Program-made: the position numbers and the translations under genes | Part shown: positions 10,004 to 19,086 of the stretch, one piece after another | How positions within the stretch are numbered: position 1 is the first letter of the stretch | How the letters are laid out: each line of letters begins with the position of its first letter | Notes under the pieces: model-generated | What the model saw: the letters and a program-made list of their open reading frames with translations, nothing else | The model's database searches: none | Told to the model about the DNA's origin: nothing | Assembly: GCF_004124275.1 (NCBI RefSeq) | Contig: NZ_CP027218.1 | Coordinates: 2,917,501 to 2,981,500 of the forward strand | DNA length: 64,000 nt | Direction: 5' to 3' | DNA from: Pseudomonas sp. DTU12.3 | Lineage (GTDB): Bacteria; Pseudomonadota; Gammaproteobacteria; Pseudomonadales; Pseudomonadaceae

Positions 10004-10594
10004 TTACTGGGCTTTTTCGGCGGCCAGTTCTTCCAGATCGATGTAGCGGTTGCCGATGCGCGGGTGCAGGCGACCACCGTCGGCGCAACCCAGCACGACG
10101 ACGATTTCGTCGGCACGCGGCGCGTCTTCGATCTGCATTTCCAGAGTGATGTAGTGCGAACGCTGACCTTCGTCGTCCTTGTGCATCATCGGAATCTGAA
10201 TCGAGGTGCCCGGGCCGCCGCGCTTGTTGGTGAAGCTCAGGTAGCTCTTGGCGTTGACGGCTTCGCGGTAGTGGTTGCCGAAGCGCAGGGTGTGGATCAC
10301 GGCGGAGGCGTGTTCGATCTCGCCATCGGCGCCGACAACAGCGGCTTTGCCGTAAGCCTCGATCTTTTCCGCGCCGCCGATGATGCCGACCAGACGCTCG
10401 ACCATCAGCGCGCCGAGGTCGGAGCAGTTGGCGCGGATCTGTGGCTTGAGGTCTTCAACGAAACCGTTGCCCACCCAAGGGTTTTTCATCACCACGGCGA
10501 GGCCGACCATGGTCACCGGCTTGTCGGTGGCTTTGCCGCCTTCGATGAAGGTTTCTTCGACATAGCTGACGATCTTGCGAATTTCGAAACTCAT
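10004..10594 (-). CDS. AA_synth (DUF1185) family protein
   Basis: A 196-residue protein that I recognise as the family named amino acid synthesis (PF06684, formerly DUF1185). The family name does not reflect a proven reaction. Visible conserved segments are KATDKPVTMVGLAVVMKNPW, the region with GKAAVVGADGEIEHASA, and VVVLGCADGGRLHPRIGNRY near the end. The ATG at 10594 follows GGAGC; an upstream in-frame start crosses the operator and is unlikely. It is the first gene of the leftward enzyme operon, about 40 bases downstream of the best operator copy. A catalytic role in the pathway is inferred from this position. Confidence 0.82.
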   Translation of the reverse strand: MSFEIRKIVSYVEETFIEGGKATDKPVTMVGLAVVMKNPWVGNGFVEDLKPQIRANCSDLGALMVERLVGIIGGAEKIEAYGKAAVVGADGEIEHASAVIHTLRFGNHYREAVNAKSYLSFTNKRGGPGTSIQIPMMHKDDEGQRSHYITLEMQIEDAPRADEIVVVLGCADGGRLHPRIGNRYIDLEELAAEKAQ

Positions 10595-10634
10595 GAGCTG
10601 CTCCGTTGGGGGATTGAGAGTGTCTGTGCGTCTG

Positions 10635-10652
10635 ATGGTATACCATAATACC
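10635..10652. promoter_or_regulatory. Candidate GntR operator, enzyme operon promoter
   Basis: The site reads ATGGTATACCATAATACC. It contains a perfect 12-base palindrome ATGGTATACCAT (10635-10646) and a second dyad GGTAT-N6-ATACC (10637-10652). It lies 41 bases upstream of the AA_synth start, where it could overlap the promoter. It is the strongest of the three matching sites in the window. Confidence 0.68.
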
Positions 10653-10748
10653 GATCGTGCAAGTCCCCCTGGCAAGAATTGCGTCATACATCCGGCGAAT
10701 GGCGCCGCATTCACTGACAACCACAAATTCCAAGACCACCTCTGACCC

Positions 10749-10840
10749 CTGTGGGAGCGAGCCTGCTCGCGAAAGCGGTGGGTCAGTCAATGGAAAGGGT
10801 GACTGTTACACCGCCTTCGCGAGCAGGCTCGCTCCCACAA
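10749..10840. repeat. Inverted REP pair (GTGGGAGCGAGCCTGCTCGCGAA type)
   Basis: Two inverted copies of the first palindromic family in the 462-base divergent gap between the AA_synth and YCF48-like genes. Beyond the operator and this pair, I see no gene in that gap; 10,860-11,056 must hold the promoter of the exporter operon. Confidence 0.92.
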
Positions 10841-11056
10841 GGGAATTCATCTGTTATAGAGAGCGGCTTTCGGTTAACAAAAGATAACGTGGCGCCGATT
10901 GTCAGACGTTTCGAAAGCCCGATAGGATGAGCCAGCTTCCGAAGTGGCTCTGGATTGCGGGTTTCAGGACTATGCTCCTGAGCATCCATCAACGGAGCAC
11001 ACTTGCGGCGCCCTTGAAGGCCAGAAGGCCTAACAATAATAAATAGGGGAAGGTCT

Positions 11057-12100
11057 ATGAGTCGTTGCCGCCCGCCGGCGTTACGCAACACCGCGTTGCT
11101 GGCCACAGCACTCGCCCTGCTGGGCTTCGCCACGTTATCGGCACCTGTGCTGGCCGCCGAGGCTCCAGCCGACGTGGTTTATGCCACCGAATCCGGCAAA
11201 GCCGCGAAAAGCCTGATTCTCGATGTCGTTCACGCCGGTGCACGGTTGGTGGCGGTCGGGGATCGCGGGCACATCCTTTATTCCGATGACCAGGGCAAAA
11301 CCTGGACCCAGGCCAAGGTGCCAAGCCGGCAACTGCTGACCGCAGTGTATTTTGTCGACGACAAACACGGCTGGGCGGTCGGCCACGACGCGCAAATCCT
11401 CGCCAGCGCAGACGGCGGTCTGACCTGGAGCAAACAATTCGAAGACCTCAAACGTGAATCGCCGCTGCTCGATGTCTGGTTCAAGGACGTCAACAGCGGC
11501 CTCGCCGTGGGCGCTTATGGCGCGCTGCTGGAAACCACCGACGGCGGCAAGAATTGGCAAGACGTCAGCGACCGCCTCGACAACGAAGACCAGTTCCACC
11601 TCAACGCCATCGCGGCGGTGAAGGACGCCGGGCTGTTCATCGTCGGCGAGTCGGGCAGCATGTTCCGCTCCGCCGACTGGGGCCAGACCTGGGAAAAACT
11701 CGAAGGCCCGTACGAAGGCTCGCTGTTCGGCGTGATTGGTACGGCTCAGTCGCAAACCCTGCTGGCCTACGGCTTGCGCGGCAACCTCTACCGTTCCACC
11801 GACTTCGGCAGTACCTGGGAGCAGGTCGAACTGAAAGCCGCCCGTGGCTCACTGGAATTCGGCTTGTCCGGCGCGACCTTGCTGCCTGACGGTTCGATCG
11901 TGATCGTCGGCAACGGCGGTTCGGTGATCAGCAGCAGCGACAACGGCGAAACCTTCAGCGTGTTCAACCGCCCGGATCGCATCTCGCTGTCTTCCGTCAC
12001 CGCTGCCGGCGACGGCAACCTGATCCTGACCGGGCAGGGCGGCGTCCACACCACGCTGCCGAACGGTGCCGAAATCAATAATAAGAAGGCGGGGCTATGA
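11057..12100 (+). CDS. YCF48-like beta-propeller protein, exported
   Basis: A 347-residue protein with an N-terminal signal region ending near LAAEAPADV, followed by repeated BNR/YCF48 blades. Blade motifs include SDDQGKTWTQA, SADGGLTWSKQ, TTDGGKNWQD, SADWGQTWEKL and STDFGSTWEQV, which indicates a seven-bladed propeller or similar. GGGGAAGG precedes the ATG. The stop overlaps the RND exporter start as ATGA, so the two proteins are probably made together. In Pseudomonas and relatives such proteins accompany RND exporters of the MMPL type; a periplasmic partner or assembly role is likely, and the cargo is unknown. Confidence 0.88.
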   Translation: MSRCRPPALRNTALLATALALLGFATLSAPVLAAEAPADVVYATESGKAAKSLILDVVHAGARLVAVGDRGHILYSDDQGKTWTQAKVPSRQLLTAVYFVDDKHGWAVGHDAQILASADGGLTWSKQFEDLKRESPLLDVWFKDVNSGLAVGAYGALLETTDGGKNWQDVSDRLDNEDQFHLNAIAAVKDAGLFIVGESGSMFRSADWGQTWEKLEGPYEGSLFGVIGTAQSQTLLAYGLRGNLYRSTDFGSTWEQVELKAARGSLEFGLSGATLLPDGSIVIVGNGGSVISSSDNGETFSVFNRPDRISLSSVTAAGDGNLILTGQGGVHTTLPNGAEINNKKAGL

Positions 12101-14481
12101 CTTCCTTGATCACTCCTCAGCAGGAAAAGGCGACGTTTCTTGAGCGCCTGATCTTCAACAACCGCCCGGCAGTGATTCTGATCTGTCTGGTGGTGAGCAT
12201 TTTCCTGTTCTGGCAGGCCACGTTGATCCGGCCGTCGACCAGTTTCGAAAAAATGATCCCGCTCAAGCATCCGTTCATCGAGAAGATGATGGAGCACCGC
12301 AACGACCTGGCGAACCTCGGCAACACCGTACGGATTTCGGTGGAAGCCACCGATGGCGACATCTTCTCCAAGGAGTACATGGAGACCCTGCGCCAGATCA
12401 ACGACGAAGTGTTCTACATCTCCGGCGTCGACCGTTCCGGGCTGAAGTCGCTGTGGAGCCCGAGCGTACGCTGGACCGAAGTGACCGAAGAAGGTTTTGC
12501 CGGCGGTGAAGTGATCCCGCAGAGCTACAACGGCTCGCAGGACAGCCTCGATCTGCTGCGCAACAACGTGCTCAAGTCCGGTCAGGTCGGGCGCCTGGTG
12601 TCCAACGACTTCAAGTCGAGCATCGTCGATATCCCGTTGTTGGAGTCCTATCCGGACCCGCAGGATCAGGGCAAATTGCTGGCGCTGGACTACCGGCAGT
12701 TCTCCCATGAGCTCGAAGACAAGATCCGCAACAAGTTCGAAGCGCAGAACCCCAACGTCAAGATCCACATCGTCGGTTTCGCCAAGAAAGTCGGCGATCT
12801 GATCGACGGCCTGGTGATGGTGGTGCTGTTCTTCGGCATCGCCTTCGTCATCACCCTGATCCTGCTGTTGTGGTTCACCAACTGCGTACGCAGCACCATC
12901 GCGGTGTTGAGTACGACGCTGGTGGCGGTGGTCTGGCAGCTCGGTCTGATGCACTTCTTCGGTTTCGGGCTCGATCCGTATTCGATGCTGGTGCCGTTCC
13001 TGATCTTCGCCATCGGTATTTCCCACGGCGTGCAAAAGATCAACGGCATCGCCCTGCAATCCAGCGAGGCCGACAACGCCCTGACCGCAGCGCGACGTAC
13101 GTTCCGGCAACTGTTCCTGCCGGGGATGATCGCGATCCTCGCGGATGCGGTGGGTTTCATCACGCTGCTGATCATCGACATCGGCGTGATCCGTGAACTG
13201 GCGATCGGCGCATCGATCGGCGTTGCGGTGATCGTGTTCACCAACCTGATTCTGCTGCCGGTGGCGATTTCCTATGTCGGCATCAGCAAGCGCGCGATTG
13301 CCCGGAGCAAGAAGGACGCCAACCGCGAACACCCGTTCTGGCGCCTGCTGTCGAACTTCGCCAACCCGAAAGTCGCACGCGTTTCGGTGGTGCTGGCGCT
13401 GATCGCCTTCGGTGGCGGCCTCTGGTACAGCCAGAACCTGAAAATCGGTGACCTCGACCAGGGCGCGCCGGAACTGCGTCCGGACTCGCGCTACAACAAG
13501 GACAACAACTTCATCATCAACAACTACTCGACCAGTTCTGACGTGCTGGTGGTGATGGTCAAGACCAAGGCTGAAGGCTGCTCGCGCTTTGAGGCCATGG
13601 CGCCGATCGACGAGCTGATGTGGAAGATGCAGAACACCGAGGGCGTGCAGTCGGCGATCTCGCTGGTGACCGTGTCCAAGCAAATGATCAAGGGCATGAA
13701 CGAGGGCAACCTGAAATGGGAAACCCTGTCACGCAACCCGGACGTGCTGAACAACTCGATTGCCCGTGCCGACGGTCTGTACAACAACAGTTGCTCACTG
13801 GCGCCGGTGCTGGTGTTCCTCAACGATCACAAGGCGGAAACCCTGGATCGGGCGGTGCACGCGGTGCAGGAGTTCGCCAAGGACAACAACAAGGACGGCC
13901 TGGAATTCATCCTCGCCGCCGGTAACGCCGGGATCGAAGCGGCCACCAACGAAGTCATCAAGCAGGCTGAGCTGACCATCCTGATCCTGGTGTACATCTG
14001 CGTGGCGGTGATGTGCATGATCACCTTCCGTTCATGGGCGGCGACCTTGTGCATCGTCCTGCCGCTGGTACTGACCTCGGTACTCGGCAACGCACTGATG
14101 GCGTTCATGGGCATTGGCGTGAAGGTTGCGACGCTGCCGGTGGTGGCGCTGGGCGTGGGGATTGGTGTCGACTACGGCATCTACATCTACAGCCGTCTGG
14201 AGAGTTTCCTGCGCGCGGGGCTGCCGTTACAGGAAGCCTATTACCAGACGCTGAAATCCACCGGTAAAGCGGTGCTGTTTACCGGTCTGTGCCTGGCGAT
14301 CGGCGTGTGCACGTGGATCTTCTCGGCGATCAAGTTCCAGGCCGACATGGGCCTGATGCTGACCTTTATGCTGCTGTGGAACATGTTCGGTGCACTGTGG
14401 CTGCTGCCGGCACTGGCGAAGTTCCTGATCAAGCCGGAGAAACTGGCGGGGCAGAAGGGTAATTCGCTGTTTGCGCATTGA
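12097..14481 (+). CDS. RND/MMPL-family exporter
   Basis: A 794-residue inner-membrane protein of the COG1033 type, shorter than classical AcrB-like pumps. It has one N-terminal membrane segment (about 25-45), a periplasmic domain, a cluster of membrane helices around 230-400, a second periplasmic domain, and a final helix cluster around 620-780. The helix pair in each half contains the family's GxGxDYGIYIYSRL-like sequence (VALGVGIGVDYGIYIYSR). It is energised by the proton gradient in known relatives. It is coupled to the YCF48-like gene and followed by a strong terminator, so the operon appears to have two genes. Substrate unknown; lipid-like or hydrophobic cargo is possible from family knowledge. 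Confidence 0.9.
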   Translation: MTSLITPQQEKATFLERLIFNNRPAVILICLVVSIFLFWQATLIRPSTSFEKMIPLKHPFIEKMMEHRNDLANLGNTVRISVEATDGDIFSKEYMETLRQINDEVFYISGVDRSGLKSLWSPSVRWTEVTEEGFAGGEVIPQSYNGSQDSLDLLRNNVLKSGQVGRLVSNDFKSSIVDIPLLESYPDPQDQGKLLALDYRQFSHELEDKIRNKFEAQNPNVKIHIVGFAKKVGDLIDGLVMVVLFFGIAFVITLILLLWFTNCVRSTIAVLSTTLVAVVWQLGLMHFFGFGLDPYSMLVPFLIFAIGISHGVQKINGIALQSSEADNALTAARRTFRQLFLPGMIAILADAVGFITLLIIDIGVIRELAIGASIGVAVIVFTNLILLPVAISYVGISKRAIARSKKDANREHPFWRLLSNFANPKVARVSVVLALIAFGGGLWYSQNLKIGDLDQGAPELRPDSRYNKDNNFIINNYSTSSDVLVVMVKTKAEGCSRFEAMAPIDELMWKMQNTEGVQSAISLVTVSKQMIKGMNEGNLKWETLSRNPDVLNNSIARADGLYNNSCSLAPVLVFLNDHKAETLDRAVHAVQEFAKDNNKDGLEFILAAGNAGIEAATNEVIKQAELTILILVYICVAVMCMITFRSWAATLCIVLPLVLTSVLGNALMAFMGIGVKVATLPVVALGVGIGVDYGIYIYSRLESFLRAGLPLQEAYYQTLKSTGKAVLFTGLCLAIGVCTWIFSAIKFQADMGLMLTFMLLWNMFGALWLLPALAKFLIKPEKLAGQKGNSLFAH

Positions 14482-14500
14482 TCTGAAGGGCTGAAATGAC

Positions 14501-14533
14501 AAAGCCGCAACCTTAGGGTTGCGGCTTTTTTTG
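14501..14533 (+). terminator. Rho-independent terminator of the exporter operon
   Basis: The stem AAGCCGCAACC/GGTTGCGGCTT with a short loop is followed by a run of T. It lies 20 bases after the exporter stop codon. Confidence 0.9.
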
Positions 14534-14550
14534 TGGCTCAAGATCAAGAG

Positions 14551-14728
14551 CCCCTCACCCTAACCCTCTCCCGGGGGGAGAGGGGACTGATTGGGGGATA
14601 TTGGAGATTTACGCCGACTTGAGCGTCCTGCTGTGAATCCATAATCGACTCGGATTTTCAGGTCGATGTATGACGAAGCACGCCTCGGTCAGTCCCCTCT
14701 ACCTCTGGGAGAGGGCTAGGGTGAGGGC
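14551..14728. repeat. Long inverted repeat with CCCTCACCCTAACCCTCTCCC arms
   Basis: The left arm begins CCCCTCACCCTAACCCTCTC at 14551 and its inverted counterpart ends near 14728, around a middle of about 100 bases. This is a third intergenic repeat type, lying between the convergent exporter and regulator genes. It holds no gene. Confidence 0.8.
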
Positions 14729-14743
14729 AAGCAGTCTCAAGCC

Positions 14744-15463
14744 TTAAGTGAGTTCAGCGCCAAGCACAACACTCAAAGCACTACGCGCATCGTCCAATTG
14801 CACCAACGTCGCATGCCGAGCACCCAGCGCATCGCGATTCTCGATAGCAGTCAGAATCGCCTTATGCCGAGGCAACGCCAATTCATGCAGATTCGGCCGC
14901 TGATTCGAATGCTTCAACGCCTCGGCAATCGCCACCGACAACATATTGCACAGGTTCGCCAGCAAATCATTGTGCGTCGCATCGGCGATCCGGCTGTGAA
15001 AGTCCAGATCCGGCTGCAACAATGCTTCCGGTGTCGGCGCCGCCTCCATGCGCTGGTAAGCCTCACCAATCGCGGCAATTTCGACATCGGTCGCATGCTG
15101 GGCGGCGAGGGCGGCAGCGGCCGGTTCGATAATGCTGCGCACACTGGTCAGGACATTGAAAAATTCATTCTGCGGGCTGCTTTGCATCAGCCAGTGCAGC
15201 ACGTCCGGGTCGAGCATGTGCCATTCGCGGCGCGCCTTGACCACTGTGCCGACGCGCGGCCTGGAATACACCAGCCCCTTGGCCACGAGTACCCGCGTGG
15301 CTTCACGCAACACCGGCCGGCTGACCGCGTATTCCTCGCAGAGCAAGGCTTCGGCGGGCAGTTTGTCGTCGGGCTTGAAGCGTCCGGAGACGATCTGCAT
15401 GCCCAGTTCCTGGACGATGCGCGAGTGCATGCTTTTGCGGTCGGAGGGTTTGCGGTAATCCAT
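14744..15463 (-). CDS. GntR-family regulator, FCD subfamily, of the sugar-acid cluster
   Basis: A 239-residue regulator. The winged helix-turn-helix at about 10-75 contains PAEALLCEEYAVSRPVLREA. The FCD domain follows, with the acidic/histidine metal-site residues seen in family members (DLDFHSRIADATHNDLL and LPRHKAILTAIENRD). It lies next to and in the same direction as the dehydratase gene, and two sites in the dehydratase/MFS promoter region match the FCD-GntR consensus TNGTNNNACNA. It most likely represses the sugar-acid genes until the acid or its 2-keto-3-deoxy product is present (inference). Confidence 0.9.
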   Translation of the reverse strand: MDYRKPSDRKSMHSRIVQELGMQIVSGRFKPDDKLPAEALLCEEYAVSRPVLREATRVLVAKGLVYSRPRVGTVVKARREWHMLDPDVLHWLMQSSPQNEFFNVLTSVRSIIEPAAAALAAQHATDVEIAAIGEAYQRMEAAPTPEALLQPDLDFHSRIADATHNDLLANLCNMLSVAIAEALKHSNQRPNLHELALPRHKAILTAIENRDALGARHATLVQLDDARSALSVVLGAELT

Positions 15464-15548
15464 GGGGAACGGCGCGATCCTGAGCGATGGAGATGCCGCG
15501 CATCATAGCAGGCACGACACAATCTTGAGGGAGTACACAAAAGCCAAA

Positions 15549-15636
15549 TGTGGGAGCGGGCTTGCTCGCGAAAGCGGTGTGTCAGCCAAATATATGGCGC
15601 TGACACTCCCTCTTCGCGAGCAAGCCCGCTCCCACA
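15549..15636. repeat. Inverted REP pair (GTGGGAGCGGGCTTGCTCGCGAA variant)
   Basis: Two inverted copies of a variant of the first palindromic family, between the dehydratase stop and the regulator start. Confidence 0.9.
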
Positions 15637-15652
15637 AGGGGATGCATACCAA

Positions 15653-15687
15653 TGTAGGAGCTGCCGCAGGCTGCGATCTTTTGCTCT
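15653..15687. repeat. Single REP copy (TGTAGGAGCTGCCGCAGGCTGCGA type)
   Basis: One copy of the second family without its inverted partner, touching the end of the dehydratase gene. Confidence 0.8.
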
Positions 15688-17423
15688 TAGTGAGAATGAC
15701 GAGGCACTTCAGCCCCTCGGCAACCCACCAGGAAATCAAAGTCACAGCCCTGATCCGCTTGCAGCACATGGTCGATGTACAACTGACGATAGCCGCCCAC
15801 CAACAATTGCTGCGGTGGTTGCAGATCCGCCATCCGCGCCGCCAGTTCCGCATCCGGAATATCCAGGTGCAAACGGCCAGTGGCGCAGTCCAGCTCGATC
15901 CAGTCGCCTTCCTTCACTGTCGCCAAAGGCCCGCCAGCCGCCGCTTCCGGCGCCACGTGCAAGACCACCGTGCCGTACGCGGTGCCGCTCATCCGCGCAT
16001 CGGAAATACGCACCATGTCCGTCACACCCTGCGCCAGCAACTTGGCCGGCAGCCCCATGTTGCCGACTTCGGCCATGCCCGGATAACCCTTCGGCCCGCA
16101 GTTCTTCATCACCAGAATCGAATCCTTGTCGACATCCAGCTCCGGATCATTGATCCGCGCCTTGTACATGTCGAAGTTCTCAAACACCACCGCACGACCG
16201 CGATGCTGCATCAGTTCCGGCGTTGCAGCGGACGGCTTGAGCACCGCACCCAGCGGCGCCAGGTTGCCGCGCAATACACAAATCCCGCCGTCGGCGCGGA
16301 TCGGATTGTCGAGCGTGCGGATCACTTCGTCTTCGCCATAGATCGGCGCGTCCTTGGTGTTCTCGCCGATGGACTTGCCGTTCACCGTCAGCGCATTCGG
16401 ATGAGGAATCAGATTGGCTTCACCGAGGCGACGCAATACTGCGGGCAAACCACCGGCGTAATAGAACTCTTCCATCAGAAAACGCCCCGACGGTTGCAGG
16501 TCGACAATGGTCGGCATGCCGCGCCCCATGCGCGTCCAGTCATCCAGATCCAGCTCGACACCGATGCGCCCGGCAATGGCTTTCAAGTGAATCACCGCGT
16601 TGGTCGAACCACCGATGGCGGCGTTCACGCGGATAGCATTCTCGAAGGCTTCTTTAGTCAGAATCTTAGACAGTTTCAAATCTTCGCGAACCATCTCTAC
16701 GGCACGCATGCCGGACATGTGCGCCAACACATAACGCCGCGCATCCACCGCCGGAATCGCCGCGTTGTGCGGCAAGGACGTGCCGAGCGCTTCAGCCATG
16801 CAGGCCATCGTCGATGCGGTGCCCATGGTGTTGCAGGTGCCCGCCGAACGCGACATGCCGCCCTCGGCCGCAAGGAAATCGTCAATCGTGATGGTGCCAG
16901 CCTTGACCTGTTCGCTGAGCTGCCAGACCACCGTGCCGGAACCGATGTCCTTGCCCTTGTGCTTGCCGTTGAGCATCGGCCCGCCGGTGACGACGATGGC
17001 CGGCACGTCGCAACTGGCCGCGCCCATCAACAGTGCCGGGGTGGTTTTGTCGCAACCGGTCAGCAGCACGACGCCGTCGATCGGGTTGCCGCGAATCGCT
17101 TCTTCAACGTCCATGCTCGCCAGGTTGCGAGTGAGCATGGCGGTCGGGCGCAGGTTCGATTCGCCATTGGAGAACACCGGGAATTCCACCGGAAACCCAC
17201 CGGCCTCGATCACCCCGCGTTTGACGTGCTCCGCGATCTGGCGGAAGTGCGCGTTGCACGGGGTCAGTTCCGACCAGGTGTTGCAGATGCCGATGATCGG
17301 CTTGCCGTGGAACTGGTGGTCGGCGATGCCCTGATTCTTCATCCAGCTGCGGTACATGAAGCCGTTCTTGTCGGCCGTGCCAAACCATTGGGCGGAGCGC
17401 AGGGTGGGTTTCTTATCAGACAT
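15687..17423 (-). CDS. Sugar-acid dehydratase of the IlvD/Edd family (L-arabinonate dehydratase-like)
   Basis: Removes water from an aldonic acid to give a 2-keto-3-deoxy acid, using an iron-sulfur cluster and Mg. It is 578 residues long. Cys56 (LTPCN), Cys124 (LTGCDKTTP) and Cys197 (AGTCNTMG) align with the three cluster ligands described for Rhizobium L-arabinonate dehydratase. The catalytic serine region is in ISDARMSGTAYG near the C-terminus. It diverges from the MFS gene across 193 bases that contain two candidate GntR operators. With the FAH-family and semialdehyde dehydrogenase genes it fits a Weimberg-type route to 2-oxoglutarate; L-arabinonate is the likeliest substrate, with D-xylonate or related acids as alternatives. 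Confidence 0.9.
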   Translation of the reverse strand: MSDKKPTLRSAQWFGTADKNGFMYRSWMKNQGIADHQFHGKPIIGICNTWSELTPCNAHFRQIAEHVKRGVIEAGGFPVEFPVFSNGESNLRPTAMLTRNLASMDVEEAIRGNPIDGVVLLTGCDKTTPALLMGAASCDVPAIVVTGGPMLNGKHKGKDIGSGTVVWQLSEQVKAGTITIDDFLAAEGGMSRSAGTCNTMGTASTMACMAEALGTSLPHNAAIPAVDARRYVLAHMSGMRAVEMVREDLKLSKILTKEAFENAIRVNAAIGGSTNAVIHLKAIAGRIGVELDLDDWTRMGRGMPTIVDLQPSGRFLMEEFYYAGGLPAVLRRLGEANLIPHPNALTVNGKSIGENTKDAPIYGEDEVIRTLDNPIRADGGICVLRGNLAPLGAVLKPSAATPELMQHRGRAVVFENFDMYKARINDPELDVDKDSILVMKNCGPKGYPGMAEVGNMGLPAKLLAQGVTDMVRISDARMSGTAYGTVVLHVAPEAAAGGPLATVKEGDWIELDCATGRLHLDIPDAELAARMADLQPPQQLLVGGYRQLYIDHVLQADQGCDFDFLVGCRGAEVPRHSH

Positions 17424-17437
17424 GATCGATTCTCTTA

Positions 17438-17448
17438 TTGTATGACTA
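17438..17448. promoter_or_regulatory. Candidate FCD-GntR operator 1
   Basis: TTGTATGACTA matches the FCD-GntR consensus TNGTNNNACNA at all fixed positions. It lies 15 bases upstream of the dehydratase start in the divergent promoter region. Confidence 0.55.
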
Positions 17449-17512
17449 TAGTGTTCAAGCTACGGCCTAATCTAAGCGCAAAATCCTAGGTTTGGAAGTG
17501 TTGTTGGTGAAT

Positions 17513-17523
17513 TAGTATTACTA
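17513..17523. promoter_or_regulatory. Candidate FCD-GntR operator 2
   Basis: TAGTATTACTA matches TNGTNNNACNA and is a near-perfect palindrome. It lies 75 bases from operator 1, a distance that would allow looping, and about 94 bases upstream of the MFS start. Confidence 0.55.
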
Positions 17524-17616
17524 TATAGTCGTTTTCGACGGAGGGTTGGCCCTGACGGTTTTCCGTGAGAGGCGTCCCCCGAGGTTCTATAAAAACAACA
17601 ATCGGAGACCGATCTC

Positions 17617-18939
17617 ATGAGCCAGGAACTGCGGCTAATCCGGCGCATCACGCTGAAACTGATTCCCTTCCTGATCCTGCTGTACCTGATCGCCTATGTG
17701 GATCGCTCCGCCGTCGGCTTCGCCAAGCTGCACATGGGCGCCGACATCGGCATTGGCGATGCGGCTTATGGCCTCGGCGCCGGGCTGTTCTTCATTGGTT
17801 ACTTCCTTCTCGAAATCCCCAGCAACCTGATGCTCGAACGTTTCGGCGCACGACGCTGGTTTGCGCGAATCATGATCACCTGGGGCGCCATCACCATCGG
17901 CATGGCCTTCGTCCAAGGGCCGCACAGTTTCTACGTGATGCGCTTTCTGCTCGGCGCGGCTGAAGCGGGGTTCTTCCCCGGCGTTCTCTACTACATCACC
18001 CAATGGTTCCCGGTGCGCCATCGCGGCAAGATCCTCGGCCTGTTCATCCTTTCTCAGCCCATCGCGATGATGATTACCGGCCCGGTTTCCGGCGGTTTGC
18101 TCGGTATGGACGGTGTCCTCGGTCTGCACGGCTGGCAGTGGCTGTTCATCGTCATCGGCACGCCGGCGATCCTGCTGACCTGGCCGGTCTTGCGCTGGTT
18201 GCCGGACGGCCCGCAGCAAGTGCAGTGGATGGATCAGGCGGAAAAGGACTGGCTGACCGGCGAGCTGAAAAAGGATCTGCAGGCATACGGCCAGACCCGC
18301 CACGGCAACCCGCTGCATGCGCTGAAAGACAAACGCGTGTTGCTGCTGGCGCTGTTTTATCTGCCGGTGACGTTGAGCATTTATGGCTTGGGCCTGTGGT
18401 TGCCGACGTTGATCAAACAGTTTGGCGGCAGCGATCTGGTCACCGGTTTCGTCTCGTCGGTACCGTACATCTTCGGGATCATCGGCTTGTTGATCGTGCC
18501 GCGCAGCTCCGACCGATTGAATGATCGTTACGGGCATCTCGCCGTCCTCTATGTGCTGGGCGCGATTGGTCTGTTCATGAGCGCGTGGCTGTCGTTGCCG
18601 GTGGCGCAACTGGCAGCGTTGTGTCTGGTGGCGTTTGCGCTGTTTTCCTGCACGGCAGTGTTCTGGACTTTGCCTGGGCGCTTTTTTGCCGGCGCGAGCG
18701 CGGCGGCGGGGATTGCCTTGATTAATTCGGTGGGGAATCTGGGCGGGTATATCGGGCCATTCGTGATTGGGGCGTTGAAGGAATACACCGGCAACCTCGC
18801 GTCCGGCCTGTACTTCCTCTCGGGGGTGATGGTCTTCGGTTTGATCCTGACCGCAATCGTCTACCGCGTGCTGGAACGCAAACACGTCCTTCCAGTCGAC
18901 CAATTCGCCGCCAGCGCCCGCGGCGCCACCCGCACCTGA
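17617..18939 (+). CDS. MFS transporter, sugar-acid type
   Basis: A 440-residue major facilitator with 12 predicted membrane segments. It belongs to the anion:cation symporter group of galactonate, glucarate and tartrate carriers, shown by LIAYVDRSAVGFAKLHM in helix 1 and RFLLGAAEAGFFPGVLYYITQWFP in the first half. GGAGA precedes the ATG. It is the first gene of the rightward sugar-acid operon and probably imports the acid used by the divergent dehydratase. An inverted REP pair separates it from the next gene, which may lower downstream read-through. Confidence 0.9.
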   Translation: MSQELRLIRRITLKLIPFLILLYLIAYVDRSAVGFAKLHMGADIGIGDAAYGLGAGLFFIGYFLLEIPSNLMLERFGARRWFARIMITWGAITIGMAFVQGPHSFYVMRFLLGAAEAGFFPGVLYYITQWFPVRHRGKILGLFILSQPIAMMITGPVSGGLLGMDGVLGLHGWQWLFIVIGTPAILLTWPVLRWLPDGPQQVQWMDQAEKDWLTGELKKDLQAYGQTRHGNPLHALKDKRVLLLALFYLPVTLSIYGLGLWLPTLIKQFGGSDLVTGFVSSVPYIFGIIGLLIVPRSSDRLNDRYGHLAVLYVLGAIGLFMSAWLSLPVAQLAALCLVAFALFSCTAVFWTLPGRFFAGASAAAGIALINSVGNLGGYIGPFVIGALKEYTGNLASGLYFLSGVMVFGLILTAIVYRVLERKHVLPVDQFAASARGATRT

Positions 18940-18957
18940 CAGCCAAACACTGGCCCC

Positions 18958-19050
18958 TTGTGGGAGCGAGCCTGCTCGCGAAGAGGCAGGTACATTCAAC
19001 ATTTGAGGCGACTGACACACCGCTTTCGCGAGCAGGCTCGCTCCCACAGG
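18958..19050. repeat. Inverted REP pair (GTGGGAGCGAGCCTGCTCGCGAA type)
   Basis: Two inverted copies between the MFS and FAH-family genes, inside an apparent operon. Confidence 0.92.
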
Positions 19051-19086
19051 GGATCAGCGGTGTTTTTGAGGGAATAGGAGAAGAAC

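Noticed and set aside
11788..13683. A 631-codon minus-strand frame opposite the YCF48/RND genes
   Set aside because: Histidine/arginine/aspartate-rich shadow with no domain pattern; the plus strand encodes the propeller and exporter.
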